From the NCBI GenBank assembly GCA_949987565.1, contig OX465102.1, positions 18,054,968 through 18,118,967 on the forward strand: DNA of 64,000 bases, in the 5' to 3' direction. Below are positions 12,700 through 26,082 of this stretch, piece by piece. The notes under the pieces were generated by a model, which was not told the DNA's origin, made no database searches, and saw only the letters and a program-made list of their open reading frames with translations. The stretch's first letter is position 1, and each line of letters begins with the position of its first letter. The DNA comes from Luidia sarsii. Lineage: Eukaryota > Echinodermata > Asteroidea > Paxillosida > Luidiidae. The position numbers and the translations under genes were made by a program.

Positions 12700-15600
12700 C
12701 TACAGAGAGGACACCAGATGCATCGTCACTACAGTACAACGAACAGAATCAACGGCGGCAATCCAATCAATTTTTTTTCTTTTGTTCTTACTTCGGCACT
12801 TACAATCTCCGATGAGATTATTCACTCGCTGAGGTAGGACGGGAACGTATGAATGCGGGGGGGATCAGTAATCACATTATCTCTGGGGAGAGCCTCTTCT
12901 GAAGACACTCAACAGAGAGAGGCTCGTTTATGAAGACTCGTAAATTGTCCTTATATGTTTTCATGCACACGCGCGCGGAGGACCCTTTGATGCAACAGAG
13001 ATGCAGTCTGGTCAATACGTGTCTCTTCTTCCCCCCTCTCAGGCTTCTGAAGTCACTGCATGCATCTAATGCAAGATGCCCGTAGAGCGTGACTGACCCT
13101 TGCCCGACTTCTACAAATCACAACAGTTCCTTCCCAGAAAGAGATGACACACAGGCACACACACCCGCAGAGGCACGCACGCTGTTCAGCAATGTGGGAC
13201 CCCGCTGCATGGATACGACACGGACAGATAGCACCCTGCTGTCGACACACACACACTGATATGTGTGATAGGGGGAAAAATCCACCCGATGCTATGCCCC
13301 ACTCGACCCAATGCATTCGGAAACACGGGGCAGCGCCGCTAATCCCGCGCGTGGGGAGGCATGCATGCAAGCTGTACCAGGAACAATTAGAATAAACGCG
13401 CCCTGAATATTCATGAGGGATCTACTCAGCTCCCCAATGCTTACTGCAGAGATTACTCAGTGCATGATTGTGTCAAATCACTAGTGCATCACATACATAT
13501 TCGTATATCACACTTCACACATGGCACACAGGAAGGGGGACATTTCCATAAAAGCATATTGTTGTCAGTGGCTTTCATTTTCGGAGTCGTTTTTTTTTTT
13601 TTTTTTTTTAAATCAGTTTCAGGGTCCGTTCCAGCTACATGCACCACATCATTTGTATCTTTAGGACGGCCTGTTGTTTCGATTCTACATGTAGCTGGAC
13701 CTTCCTCAAAGGCCGAGTTTGTTGATTTGCAATCTGCAATCAATTTGCATATTGCTCAACTACAAAACTGCTCACCAACTTCCAAAACTTCCAAAGTCCA
13801 AAATGCAAATTTCTGAAATTTTAGAGGGCCTGATGTTTCAATCCTGACAGGCCCCTTCCCAAAGGTAGAAAGAAAAAAAATTCTGCAAGAATCAAATCGT
13901 AAGGCCCTCTAACAATTTTCAAACTGAATTCACACATGTAAAGTACCGGTACATGTAACTCACCAAAAAAATGAAGTTAATACAAAAACTGTTGAAAACT
14001 GCTCACTGACTGACTAAAAAGACATGCAATACATGAATCTCAACATTTCGATCCTAGCAGGACCTTTCTCAAAGGTACTGCTAGAATCGAAACGTCGGGC
14101 CCTCTTAATTTTGACACCAAAAATGGTGCAAAATGCGTACAGACTGACCAAAATGAAAATCTCAAAGAGCTTGAGGCTCCAATCCATTCTCAAGGACTAA
14201 CTGCCTTTGAGAAAGGCTATGCTAGGATCAAAACATCTATAACCCTACACTCTCTGATATATTTTTCATGTGAATTTTTTTTTTTTTTTTTTGGGGGGGG
14301 GTTCAAACAACTCTTCCCTCTTGTAACAACAACTTGATGTTGCTATTTCTAGACAGCACATGAGGCGCTCCGATGAGTCATGCTGCACAGTGCTCATCAC
14401 TTGAATGTCCTGTTATTGATTGGTTGGCAATGATGATCAGTGAACTAGAACCACCACACCTTAAACCGTGCATGAATCATAGCCCTTGCTGGATGGCCCT
14501 GTAAGAAGAGTGCTGGTATGAGACCACACACAGCAGGTGCCTGATTTGCATAATTAATTGTCTGTTGTGGGGGGGGGGGGGGTTATGGCAGTGGGGGTCA
14601 GGTTAGGGGAACCCCTATGAGTCATTCTTTTTTTTTGGGGGGGGGTGTCTGGGTAAGTTTCTGAAGGATTATCCGGGCGATAATTTGCCAGACAGACAGG
14701 GCAGGGATCAGTCAGCAGTGGCTCTTATTGTGTCTTAATTAATGCCTGTCTGCTCACACCAACTTGTTTCTGGTTAATTTTTTCACTTGTGGCTTTCACA
14801 CTGTCTGTGTATAAAGCAACAAGCGGAGTTCTACTTTCAAGATTTTGTTTTCCAGGAAGACAGCCGGGCAGCCAGACTTCACTGGTCAGCCACTTTGTTT
14901 TGTTGTTCTCAAATTGTTGCTGGTCCTTTAACAAAGGATCAAAACGTCAGGCCAACTACATTTTGAGATTTGCATTTCAGTCAGAAAGCAGTTTGCATCA
15001 ACTTTTGTATATTACTCTTGTTATTTAATTTTCTCTTTTTTTTTCCTTTTTTTTTTGGGGGGGGGGGGGTTGGGGGTCAACTTGCCTAAGCATTCTCAAG
15101 TGAATTGCTTGGCAATAATGGTGTACATATCAATGGACAGAGGCACAAGCAAAAACTGTCCAAGACAAGATTTGCAGGTTTGCATTGTGAAAATATCAGA
15201 CACCCTTTAGCCCATATTCGCCGAGCTACGGGATTTCCCGTAGGACGCAGAAAAGCTACAAATGCCAAATCCGTGGTCTATTTCTAGGTTTGTACATGTA
15301 AAAATGAAGGTGTTATCCCATTCACTGTTCTGTTTATGGTTTATGATATTTAAGATTTTCTGGTATCATAATAAAAGTAAATTTCATATCCTTTCCAATG
15401 CTATACAGTTAGTTTGGGTTTTATTTTTTGCTGTCATTGACAAGTTTCTCTTGTAATGAAATTTTTTTGGGGGGGTTTGAGTGTGATATTAGGGCCATTC
15501 CCACTACGAATCGCGATTCAAAAACTGTTTTTCAAACTGCTAAATTCAAACCCTTGTGAATAACGAAGATAACTCCCCTCACAGTAGGACTGCAATCCAG

Positions 15601-18600
15601 GGACTCGAGCCCCAGCTCATCCCGCCATTCACCTTGGCAAGGAAGTCTTTCTTGTGTCCCCGGCCCCCCCCCCCCCAGAAAGGGATCCTCCAGAGAGTAT
15701 CTTAAAATAGCCCGGAGAAATCCCATTCTGCATCGTAAATAACGGGTTTGAATTACTGACACCCGAGGAAGGTACCTGTGTGGAGTACTGTCATTGGAGT
15801 CAATGGAGTGGCCACCCATTCATGCGCAATAACAAATTATTTCTTAAATTAGCGCGACGCGACGGCAACACAACTTATAACTCACTCGGATAGGATCTGC
15901 TAGGATTGAAACGTCAGGCCCACTAAATTTTGAGATTTGCATTTTGGTAATTTTAGTTAGTAAGCAGTTTGAAACATTTTTGTATATCACCCCAGCATTA
16001 TTTGAAGAAATAAAAAAGGTTTACTGTAAAATGCCATGCTCACAAGTCCCAGTCCAGTCAAAGTTTTCTTTGTTTAAATTGTGTAAATCATGTACAAATG
16101 GCTTGATAACTTGATATACAGTGGAACATCGCTTTAATGAACATCCCGGGATCCATGAAAATTGTTTGGTATAGTGGTCACTTGTCATAGCAGTTGCGGC
16201 CACATATTTTGTACACAAAAATCGGGAGCCAAAGGGCATGTTCGTTATAGCTGAATGTTTGGTATGTTTGGTTTTGTCTGTCCCTGCCTATAGTAGTTCC
16301 AACTTGATCTGCACAGGAACTGAGCGTGTTCATACAATTATGCATGCAGCAAATCAGTGGGTCCCATACATGTAGTCTCACACACACAGTCCACTGAGTG
16401 TACAGATTCGCACGTGATATGGCCATATCAATATCACCTGGGCTTGCATGCATGGAATTCAATGGGGCTGGCCAGTCAACAATAGAGGGCGCTGTTGATA
16501 AATCACAGTGGTCTTTAATCGCTCTGCGGGAGAATGCTATTCATGGCTGGATTTTGGCAGTAAAAACCAAGAATTGGTTTTGATTATCAATCCAGATTTT
16601 TCACGGCAGATTCTTAAAGCCCCTACACACCATTGCTAAAGGTCTTAGAAACGCTTCCATTCTTACTGTAGTCCAATCCATGCATGAAATAAATGTGTGT
16701 CAGACACTGTTTGAAATTCAAAACCAATCCGATTTGACTCACCACTAAAACGCAAATTTAAAACTGCTCATGAGGAGGGTTTAGCGCTAAAACCGATCCG
16801 GTTTTAATAGCCACTAAAACACTGATTGGACACAAACGCCTTTCAACATCTGGTTTTAGGCAGCTACGTTGACCCGCCTGGCTGCACAGCTTGTGTAACA
16901 GGTAATAATGTGCGCCAAATACGCATTTTAACTTGATTGGTTTTATCTTAAAATTTAGTGGGCCCGACGTTTCGAACCTAGCAGGACCTTTCTCAAAGGC
17001 AGATTGGTTGGTTTTAACTAACACGCTGTCTGAACATAGCCTGGGTTATTCACTTGAGTACCGGTACCGATAAGTGAAATTTGCAGCACGTCACAAACCA
17101 CCAAAACCACAATATACATGTACATGTAAATGTGACCTGTTCTGCCCAAACAAGGCCCTTACATGTAAGTCGAGCCTTTTTTGCAGAGCCCAGTCATCAA
17201 TGTGCTTTGAGCCTCACCTTTGTTGGTCAGTGGGTGTCGGCGATGGGAAACTGAAGGCAGTCTGTGAGGAGGAGGGAGCCCTTCTGTCGTTCCTCTCCTG
17301 GCCCCTGTCCTGCGGCTGGTGATAGGGGGCACTCTCCTCTGGCCTTCGCTCCTCCACCCTGGCGATCGTCTTGAGATGCGCCTCCTTGACCTGGGATGAG
17401 CAGAGGATGGATGGTATTAGTCAGTTGACTCGAGGGTGTGATTGCCACCCGGCAGTGAAATCTCTAATGAAATCTCTACTAACCAATTTTAAGAAGTAAT
17501 CAATTTCGATTTTATCAAGGCTTTGATAACTAGTATTTGTGAGGTTTGGTTTTGCAGAGTCAGGCGGCGAAATATCCACGCGACTGACGTCCACGAGATT
17601 TGAAGGTTTTCATGGTGAGAATAGCAGAAGGAGTAGGTTTGGCGCGGTGACACCGTGCAAAAATTTATCTTTTGTGAGAAAGTGTGGTTCTGAAAAGTTC
17701 CGGTTCTTTTCAGAACCACACTTGCTTGCAATTTTTTTTTTTTTAATGGTGTCACCGCTAACCAACTCCTTCTACTGACGTCCATGTCTAGCCTCAGTCC
17801 AGTGTGTGACCGCAGTGGACCAGCTGTCTAGATTTATTTATTATTCTTTTCTCACTCAAATATTAACAGCTGATGTCTGAATCTCAAAAGTTACAGGGCC
17901 TGACACTTCAATTCTAGCAGCACCTTTCTCAAACGCAAAGAGAAAGGTCCTGCTAGGAACGAAATGTCAGGCCCTCTAACTTTTGAAATTTACTGTATGT
18001 ATTGCAGGTTAAAGTCAGTGAGCATTTTGCAACAGATTTTGTATCAACTTCAAGCTGATTCAAATTACAGGCTTTAATTTCATGACTTTATTCTTCAGGC
18101 TTTTCTTGACAAATTGCCAGTCCATGCCATGCTGAAACAAACAGAAAGCCCTGTGCCCGTAATGCCACATTAAGACTTGACTAATGCATGTCCATGCATA
18201 GTGTTCATTTGCAGTCTGAGCACAGTTCTAGTAAACAAGTTTGGCTCTGATGAGATTCTCCAGTGACTAGACGGTAGACCCCTTATAAATTCAACCCCTG
18301 ATGGTTAGCAGTAAGATGGATATTTAGTTTTAAATAATAATAATACGGCTTGAAGGTTTGCATGGCGGAAGTACCAAGTGGAAGCTTTGCGGTGACACCA
18401 TGTAGCACTTCTCTTTCGAGAAGGAGTGTCGTTTTGGGCAGTGTGTGCTCTGATTGCCATCAGGACAGTCAAAGGGCAGAGCACACACTGCCCGAAACGT
18501 TGATTTACCGGCTCTATTCAGAGCCACAAACCTCCTTCTGAAAACAGATGTGTTACATGGTGTCACCACAAACCTTCCCTTTAAATGGTATAACAAACAA

Positions 18601-21600
18601 TTTAATGTACATTATTTATAGGACAAACACTCTCTAATACACGAAAATCTGCAACCTTACCTGCCGACTTAAAAAGATCAGAAATAGACCAATCCAAAGG
18701 AAGAAAAAATGGATAATGACCTGTTGCATCAATGCTAGCAGGAGCGCTGCAGGACTTTTGTCTACTTAGGAAAAAACATGGTTGATTGAGGGGTTTGCCC
18801 TACTCGACGTAATAAGCACTCGAGTGCTCAAGTGCTTTGCCCGATTGCCTGCTGGAACAAATACAGGCAGCACGGGGGTGATTCCAAGCTGTGACTCCCG
18901 CTTTCTAGTGCAGACGTCTTAACGACTTGACCACCGAGCTGGTCGAGGTCATGTGGTGGATTCGAATATTGTATAGCAGCATGTACTACGCTGCATCATA
19001 GATATATCATATATAATAGGAGGTTAAGAGGTTCAGGCAGTTTCAGAAATGAGTGAAAGGGGTGCAATGAGTGAATTTCTTGGCAAATCATTTAATTGAC
19101 TACTGTAGCTCACTGATTGCATCGTTAAGCTCTCGGGGGAGAGCCTCGCCCGCTTCGACCCGGCATCTTGTTACCATAGCGACCAGTTTCCCCGGCAACG
19201 GGCGTCAATTAATTGGCCTCCTTGTGAAAGTGTGGATCTTCAGAAGGCCGGAAAGGGGGGGGGGGGGTCTTTCAGTTACCCGAGGTTCATTATGCCAAGG
19301 GAAGGTGGAAGTGGGGGGGGGGGGGGTGGGGTTGGGGGGTGGGGGGGTGGGAGGGGGTTGACAATTTCTAGCTACATGCAGTTTCCCACACAGAATGTTA
19401 TGTTACTGCAAACTCAGCGCAACTGCAATCACACCAGGATACCCAGATGCCGTGTTTACGCAAACAGAGACTCACAGGGAGAGGGTGGGGTGTTAGACAG
19501 AGACAGAAAGGTAGGAAGCAGCAACTTCAGCAAATACCAAACACGGCAAGCATGGGGGAGGGGGGGGGGGACAAAAGCAGCCAGCAGGCCATACCACATG
19601 CAATCAACCCTTCGGGTTTAGAGTTTCCCAAACAATCCCAGGTAAGCCCAAAAATCAGGTGGCGCCCCAAAAGAAAAAAAGAAAAAAAAGAAGCTTCGGT
19701 CAAAACGAGGAAATCAAGGAGCCAAAGGCAATGAGATGTTGCGATAAACAAAACTCGGCATTTTGGTCACAGCAAGGGTTAAAGAGCCCAGGAGATGATC
19801 AGAGTAGGGTTTCTGTAAGGAGAGGACGAAAGGAGAGATGGGGGCACGGAATGGAGCCACTCTCAAAATAAATCGGGGCTAAACAAATGCCTGAAGGGTC
19901 CGACCAGAATACACAATGTGGGTTGGTGTCTCGGCAAATCCACGGTCCGAGTTGAATTCGGCGCAACATAAATTCAAGAATTTCGTGACGATAAAACAAA
20001 TTAATGGGGGCCTCAGCGCCTAGCATTCGGACCTAGCAGGACCTTACTCTGCTTAAATTTTTTGAATTTGTTTATTTGAATTATTTTGTTCCCCTTCTTT
20101 TTCAACTTCGACGGTATGGGAGGCTTTGCAGTGACACCATGCAAAAGGTCTCTTGAAGAAGAGGTGTGGTTCTGAAAAGAACCTGAGTGATAACTCAACG
20201 TTCTGGCTAGTATGCTCTGGCCGTCATCAGATTCTCTGATTCTCAGATTCTCAGATTCTCCTGATGATGGCCAGAGCAGAACCATTTCAGAACCACACCT
20301 TTAAGAGACCTTATACATGGTGTCACCGCAAACCCTCCTATATTGTTTCACCCACCATGCAATGCCTTAAGTCTTATTTAACTTTGATGGTATCTATTTT
20401 CTTTTGGAGAGTAGAGCAGCGTTTTGTGGCTCCATTCCGTTCACTGAGGAAATGAAGGGTTAGCTAGCGTTAGGAAAACAACAACAACAACAACAGCAAT
20501 CAGCAAACACCTTGTAGGAGGAGGACGAAGAGTGGCACGTCACCTGCTTAGGAGGCAGCGCTGGCGGCATCTCGTCCTCGAACGGCCTGGGCCCTGGTGC
20601 AGCCCGATCAACAGAGGGCGCCGCTTTGGTGGGACTCCTCCGGCCGCCCTCCTTGGCCGGCCAGTGCTGTCTGCTGTCGTGGTGGTAGCCGCCGCCGCCG
20701 TCGTGGTAACCGCCGGCCGGCAGGGTGGCCGACAAGTGGGACTGCGGTCGGTTCTGGGGGTTGCTCGGTCGCTGGCCCAGGGAGAAGGTCTCCGTGCGGC
20801 TCAACCCTTTGCCGGGGTCTTCGCGATAGAAGGGCCGGTCGCGGGGGCCGTGGTTGCCGATCGGTCGCCGGCGAGAGGCTTGGTTCATGCTGGCCGAGCG
20901 ACTGACCTTGCTCGGTTTCTTGGACCCCGGCCGGTAGTCGTCCGGCCCGGCGAAGGAGTTCCTCGGCACCGCGGCGTCGGAGATCCGGTCGGCCGGCGCT
21001 GCACTGTCGCTCGGCGCTCGCTGGTGGTGGTCGGCGACGACCGGCGCCCTCTGCTGGCCCCGCTGGCGGGGATCCAGCGCCCCTGGCGGGGAGGCGCTGG
21101 GCGAGGAGGCGGGAGCCCAGGAGGACTCCGAGGGCGAGACGATGCCCGAGTCCCGGTGGGCGTGCGAGGCGTTGCTGGAGTACGACGACTGCCGTGAGTG
21201 ATCAAAGCTGTCCGCCCCGCCGCCGCTGCGCCTCCCGTGCAGCGACGTCATGGAGGAGTACTGCGACGACTGGTCCAGCGACTGCATGGAGGCGTAGTCT
21301 GACAGGCTGCCCTGCTGCGAGCCGAACAGGCTGCCCTCAGAGCGCTGCGGGCCGCTCCGCGAGTGGTAGAAGTCCCGCAGGGCGTCCTTGATGTTCGCCT
21401 TGCCCTCGGGGTCCGAGACCCGGTGCGCCTTGCGGATGGCCCCACTGGGATCGGAGTTCTTGTGGCACCGGTCGGTGGCGGCCGTGTACTTGCGGTGCCG
21501 CTCCGAGTCCGACTTGGAGTACTGGTGCTGACCGGCGTAGTCCAGGTCGCCGCACGGGCCCTTGCTGCCGCCTCCGCCTCCTCTCTCAAAGGAGGATTTG

Positions 21601-24600
21601 CGGTGGGGGACCTCGGCGGATCCTTTCGGATCCGACGTGCTCCTCCTTTGCTCCTTGGCCTCGTAGGATCTCGAGTGGGGTGGAGCCGTGGAGCCCCCTC
21701 CGCCGGTGGACTGACGGTCTTGTCTGCTGCTGCTGCTGCCGCTTGGGTGAGCGCTGGGGCCGGATTCCGACGATTCGGCGCCCTGCTCCTCCTCGATGCG
21801 GCTGAAGCGAGGCTCGACGGGGCCCAAGTAGCTCGGATAGAACCCGCTGTAGGACTGACTCCTGGTGTGGGAGACACTGGGCGCAGGCTCCTCGGCGGGT
21901 CCGTCGGGCCGCCAGGGAGGGAAGCTGGCCTGGACGCCGGGCGGGCCCGTCACTCTCGTGTCCAGGTCCAGCGAGCTGCTGTGGTAGTGCCGGCTGGGCA
22001 GCTCGCTGCCGGACCGGAGCTGCGGCTGGCTGCCGTACAGGGCACTCCGGGCATCCTTGGCGGTAGGGTTGGTGGGACTCTTCAGCTCCTCTCTGCTCTT
22101 GGCTTGCTGGCTGGGGACGGCCGGCTGGGGCCTTGCCGTCCAGGACTGGGGTCTGCTCGTCTCCGGCCTGCCGCCACCGCCGTCTGCGGTGTTCGGATTG
22201 CTGCTGTACGGCCGGTCGATGCTGATCTCGACTTTGGTCTCGTGGTTGACCGTGGCCTTGATGCTCTGCTCGCCGTTGACCGTGTACCGCTGGCCAAAGG
22301 GCGTCTCCTTCTGCAGCTGCGACAGGATGGAGGTGCCGCCCGTCTCCACCTTGTCCAGCTTCCTCAGGTCCTCCGAGGTGAAGGTCTCGGCGACTGTGTG
22401 AACGTGACTCGGCGAGTCCTGCTGGGCGCGGAAGTGGTTCTCCGACTCCACCTCATAGCCGCTGTCGCGCCCTTCCGTCTTCAGGAACTTCACCTCCTTC
22501 TGCTGCGCCTCCGGCAACGGCGGCGGTGGCTGCTCGGACGACTCGATGGTGGTGGTGACCGCCTCCATCATGAGCGGGCTGATCGGCGAGCGCATCCCCG
22601 GGGCGTTGCCGCGGATCAGCTTCTCGTCGATCTGGCCGGTGCTTCGGACCGGCTCCTGATTCTCCGAGGAGCCGGCGTCCGTGTGCGGGTACTTCTCCGA
22701 CCAGGTGGGGTCGGCGATCTGCACCATGTCCGCCCACTTCTTGTTGGTGTCGATCGCCGGCTTCTTGGCGGCAAAGTCGTTGGGGCTCTTCCAGTTGCGC
22801 TTGTTGCCGCTGCCCAGCTGGCTGTTCTTGCGGTTCTGCTCCTCCTCGTCAGACGACAGCCGGCTGGTGGGCGACCTCACCCGCCGATGGTTGTTGTGGT
22901 TGTGGTTGTTGTTGTTGCCGCTGCTGCTGGCGTGCGACTCCAGCGAGGAGAGCGAGGTCCGGCTGAGGCGCTTCTCGCTCTCCGACCGCGGCAGGTGGGC
23001 GGGCAGCGTCTGCGCCTGGGACCGGCCGTAATCGACGCCCGCCGGGAAATAGGAGGCGCTGTACGGCTGATGCATCGGGGACTCGGAGCCCGTGGAGGAC
23101 TCCTCCGGGTTGATGTCCTTAAGGCACTCTTCGTGGTCCAGGACGGTCTGCACGTAGTTCTGCAGGGCCGTCACCAGGGGGTCCTTCTCCTCTGTCATCT
23201 TCTCCACGCCGTCCCGGGTCGGCGGGGAGCCTCTCGGCTGGTACTCGCAAGTCGCGCGGTGCGTCTTCTCGGGGATCCGCTCGGGGCTGGTGGCGGTGGC
23301 GGCAGCGGTGGTGGTGGTGGTGGCACCGGGGAACCAGGATCCGGTGTCCGCATCGGCACCCTCGGCCGAGACCGGGTCCACGTAGCACGGCTGGGCCGTG
23401 AAGACAAACTCCTGCTTCTGGGCGGCCATTCTAGGGAAGGTCTCGGAGGCCAGAGGCACCTTGTGGGGACGGGACGCCGGCGGACTCTCGGAGCTCTGCC
23501 GGGGGTGGTGGTGGTGGTGGTGACTGCCGTTGTAGCGTTCCGACTCCCTGGTCATGGAGAGCGTCTTGGCGTGATGGGGCCGGCACTGCTCCGGGTCGGG
23601 GGAGAGTCTGACCGGCGGGATGTCTGTGGGCGAGATGATGGAGCTGGGCGTGCCGTTGTTGTCGTTCCGCCGGGACTCGTGCGTCTCCGCGATGGGCACA
23701 GGCCAGGAGGAGGACTTCATGTGCTCGCTCATCTGGTGGGTCCGGCTCCGTGAGTCCCCGCGCTGAGGCGGCAACGGCGGCTCCCTCTTGTCGCCTGGCA
23801 ACGGCGAGGCGGTCTCCCTCGTTGCCGGCGAGGCCCGGTAGCCCGGGTGACCGGTCGCCGTGCGGAGCTCGGCCGTGCTGGCGTACAGACGCTCCGGCAT
23901 GTGCACGGTGGAGAGGCTGACCACCTGGGAGGTGCTGCGGGTCTGCGCTTGCTGCTGCTGCGGTGCATCTGGAGGAGTCTGGGCGCCGGGCACAAGACCG
24001 ATGTAGGCCTTCTGCTGGGCACTCTCCAGCTGGGTGGCCATGGCCACCTTAGGGTAGGTATCGGCCGGCTGGAGTTCGACGTCCCGGAACTTGCTGGGGA
24101 GAGCGCCGGCGCTCCGCTGCCGCTCTAAGTAGAAGTCCTTCTCCTTGGAGAAGCCGCCGCCGCTGGACGAGATGTAGTCCGAGACCCGCCGCTTGACGAA
24201 GCCCGCCGGGGGCGCCGTCTCCTCGCGGGACTCGTCCAGGCTCATCATGGACTTGGCGTAGGCACGGGGCATCGTGGCCGCCAGCTTGCCCGGGGCGTAC
24301 GGCTGGATCAGCACGCTGTCCATGGAGGGAGCGGGGCCCAGGCACCTTGGAGGAGGGAGGACCGGCTGGGGGTGGCGGGGCAGACTCGGCGGGACCTGCT
24401 GGGGTGCCGGGCGGGACGGGGCTTGTGGCGGTTGCGAGGATTTATTAAGGCCGGGCTCGTCCCATGTCTGACTGGCCTCCGCGTTGTGCCACGATTTCGG
24501 TCTGGAATGATTGGACCTGCAGCATAAAAAAAAAGAAAAAAAAGAAGAATTTTTGTTGGTTAAAATTAGAACTTAACATTACATTCTCAGTAAAACTGAC

Positions 24601-26048
24601 TGGGATTTTTTTTTTTTCTAAAGAGAAAAATTAACAGGATCGGGATTTGAACCCAAGATCTCTGACTTAAAATAATTCAGCAGAGCATTCCCAAACACAT
24701 AAACGCAATTATTTGGAAAAGTCTCGCTAATAGTGGAGTCCGAATCGCGATTCAAATCCCTCTAATAATCGCGTTTATTGTGCCCACACACACAAAAAGT
24801 GGAGTTTAAAAAAAATGGCATTAAAATAATCGCGTTTGATTGGGAAAATGGAAACGGGTCAAATGGCCCTAATGGCTACTTAGTACATGTACATCAATGT
24901 ACAGTACAGTGTACATACATGTACATGTACATGTATGTATGTACATGTACACTTTATACAATGTACAGTGTAACAGAATCAAACTCTCAAGTACCGTAGT
25001 CTGATAAGAGCAGTGTTAGAGGAAAGAGAGTGATATGAAGATACCTGCAAACTTGTGGGTGACAATGATTATTTACCCAGTACTTCCAAATAAAAGGACA
25101 TATGTGTACACAGTACACACCTCAAACTGCATGGACTACTGTACAAATTGTACATTACAACTCAGTGTGTTACTCAGTGACTTTTCACAACATAAATGCT
25201 CTAGGTACTAACTGGTATACATGTTGTACTGAACATACACAATTTTTTGGTATGGTGTACATACACTTTCCATATATGGTCTCTACACATGAATGATGTA
25301 CAACATGTAGATGTACTGTACAGTACATGTAGATCATTGCATCTGATGAAGTACAATGGCAGTTGTTGCTATGACAGCCTATGCACTCTTCCTAACTTTG
25401 TTAGTCCATAAAGTTGTAATTAATTATCCAATTAAACTTTCAAAAATGGACTATCCGAAGCTTTGACAGTACACCGCAGAAAAAAGAGGTTGTCAACTGC
25501 TCATGGACTTAAATGGTCACAAATGCAAATCTCAGAATATTTAGAGGGGCTGGAGTTTCAATCCTAACAGGATCTTTCTTTCTCAAGAGGCAGAGAGGCT
25601 TTGAGTACAGACTTACCGTACGGGCTGTACAACCGAACGAGCAATATCTTGAAGCAACTATCAAAGTCAAACAAGGAAGAGATGAGGAATCCCAAAATGG
25701 GGAATCAAGGGACAGGAGACACACTGCTACGAAACTTGGAGAATGTGTACAAAGTCTAGCACAGCAGCAGGAAACCTTCCATTACATGCAACTACAAGAC
25801 AGAGAGCCTACTGTACATGTACATGTACATGACCAGCCTGGGCACTACTAGCCTTGCTTCCCCCCAGACTGATTGCCCTCTCAGTACACTGGCCTTCCTC
25901 CAGAATGCCTGGCATACTTTCGCACGGGAGTCCAAGAACCACCGCACCAGCTGCGGGCTTCTAAAAACGGCAACCTCCCGGGTGTGCATTTCAAACAACA
26001 AAGGTAACCAGAAGACCAAAAAGGGGGAGAAGGAGAGGGAGGAAGAGG

Positions 26049-26082
<34 letters not shown>

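Larger units (their letters stand above)
12700..17217. other. intron of the scaffold gene
   Basis: About 4.5 kb without coding signal. It holds several palindromic GGTCCTGCTAGG-family copies (about 13640-13710, 13830-13910, 14042-14104, 14205-14240, 14920-14960, 15885-15925, 16960-17000), a pogo-like MITE fragment (16117-16265), T-run/G-run junctions (14275-14301, 14627-14645, 15047-15069, 15462-15475), a long G run (14569-14582), and a repeat of about 400 bp ending GCTGTCTGAACATAGCC at 17041. Confidence 0.6.
17391..20543. other. intron of the scaffold gene
   Basis: About 3.15 kb with no coding signal. Contains three members of the histone-hairpin MITE family (about 17590-17785, 18345-18580, 20105-20335), a palindromic-family copy (17897-17975), a tRNA-Ser-like SINE (18785-18960) and G-rich tracts at 19254-19350 and 19560-19570. 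Confidence 0.65.

Noticed and set aside
18785..18960. functional tRNA-Ser gene
   Set aside because: The anticodon-like loop is suggestive, but the acceptor stem and B box are degraded and non-tRNA sequence is attached; a SINE is more likely.
20460..20543. C-terminal tail with a cysteine run on the giant exon's frame
   Set aside because: It lies beyond a consensus donor (CAG|GTGACG) that joins in phase to the next exon; the Cys run is a translated intronic (CAA)n repeat.
21363..23753. 796-codon plus-strand frame
   Set aside because: Antisense shadow of the GC-rich giant exon on the minus strand, which has splice sites and joins in phase with other exons.
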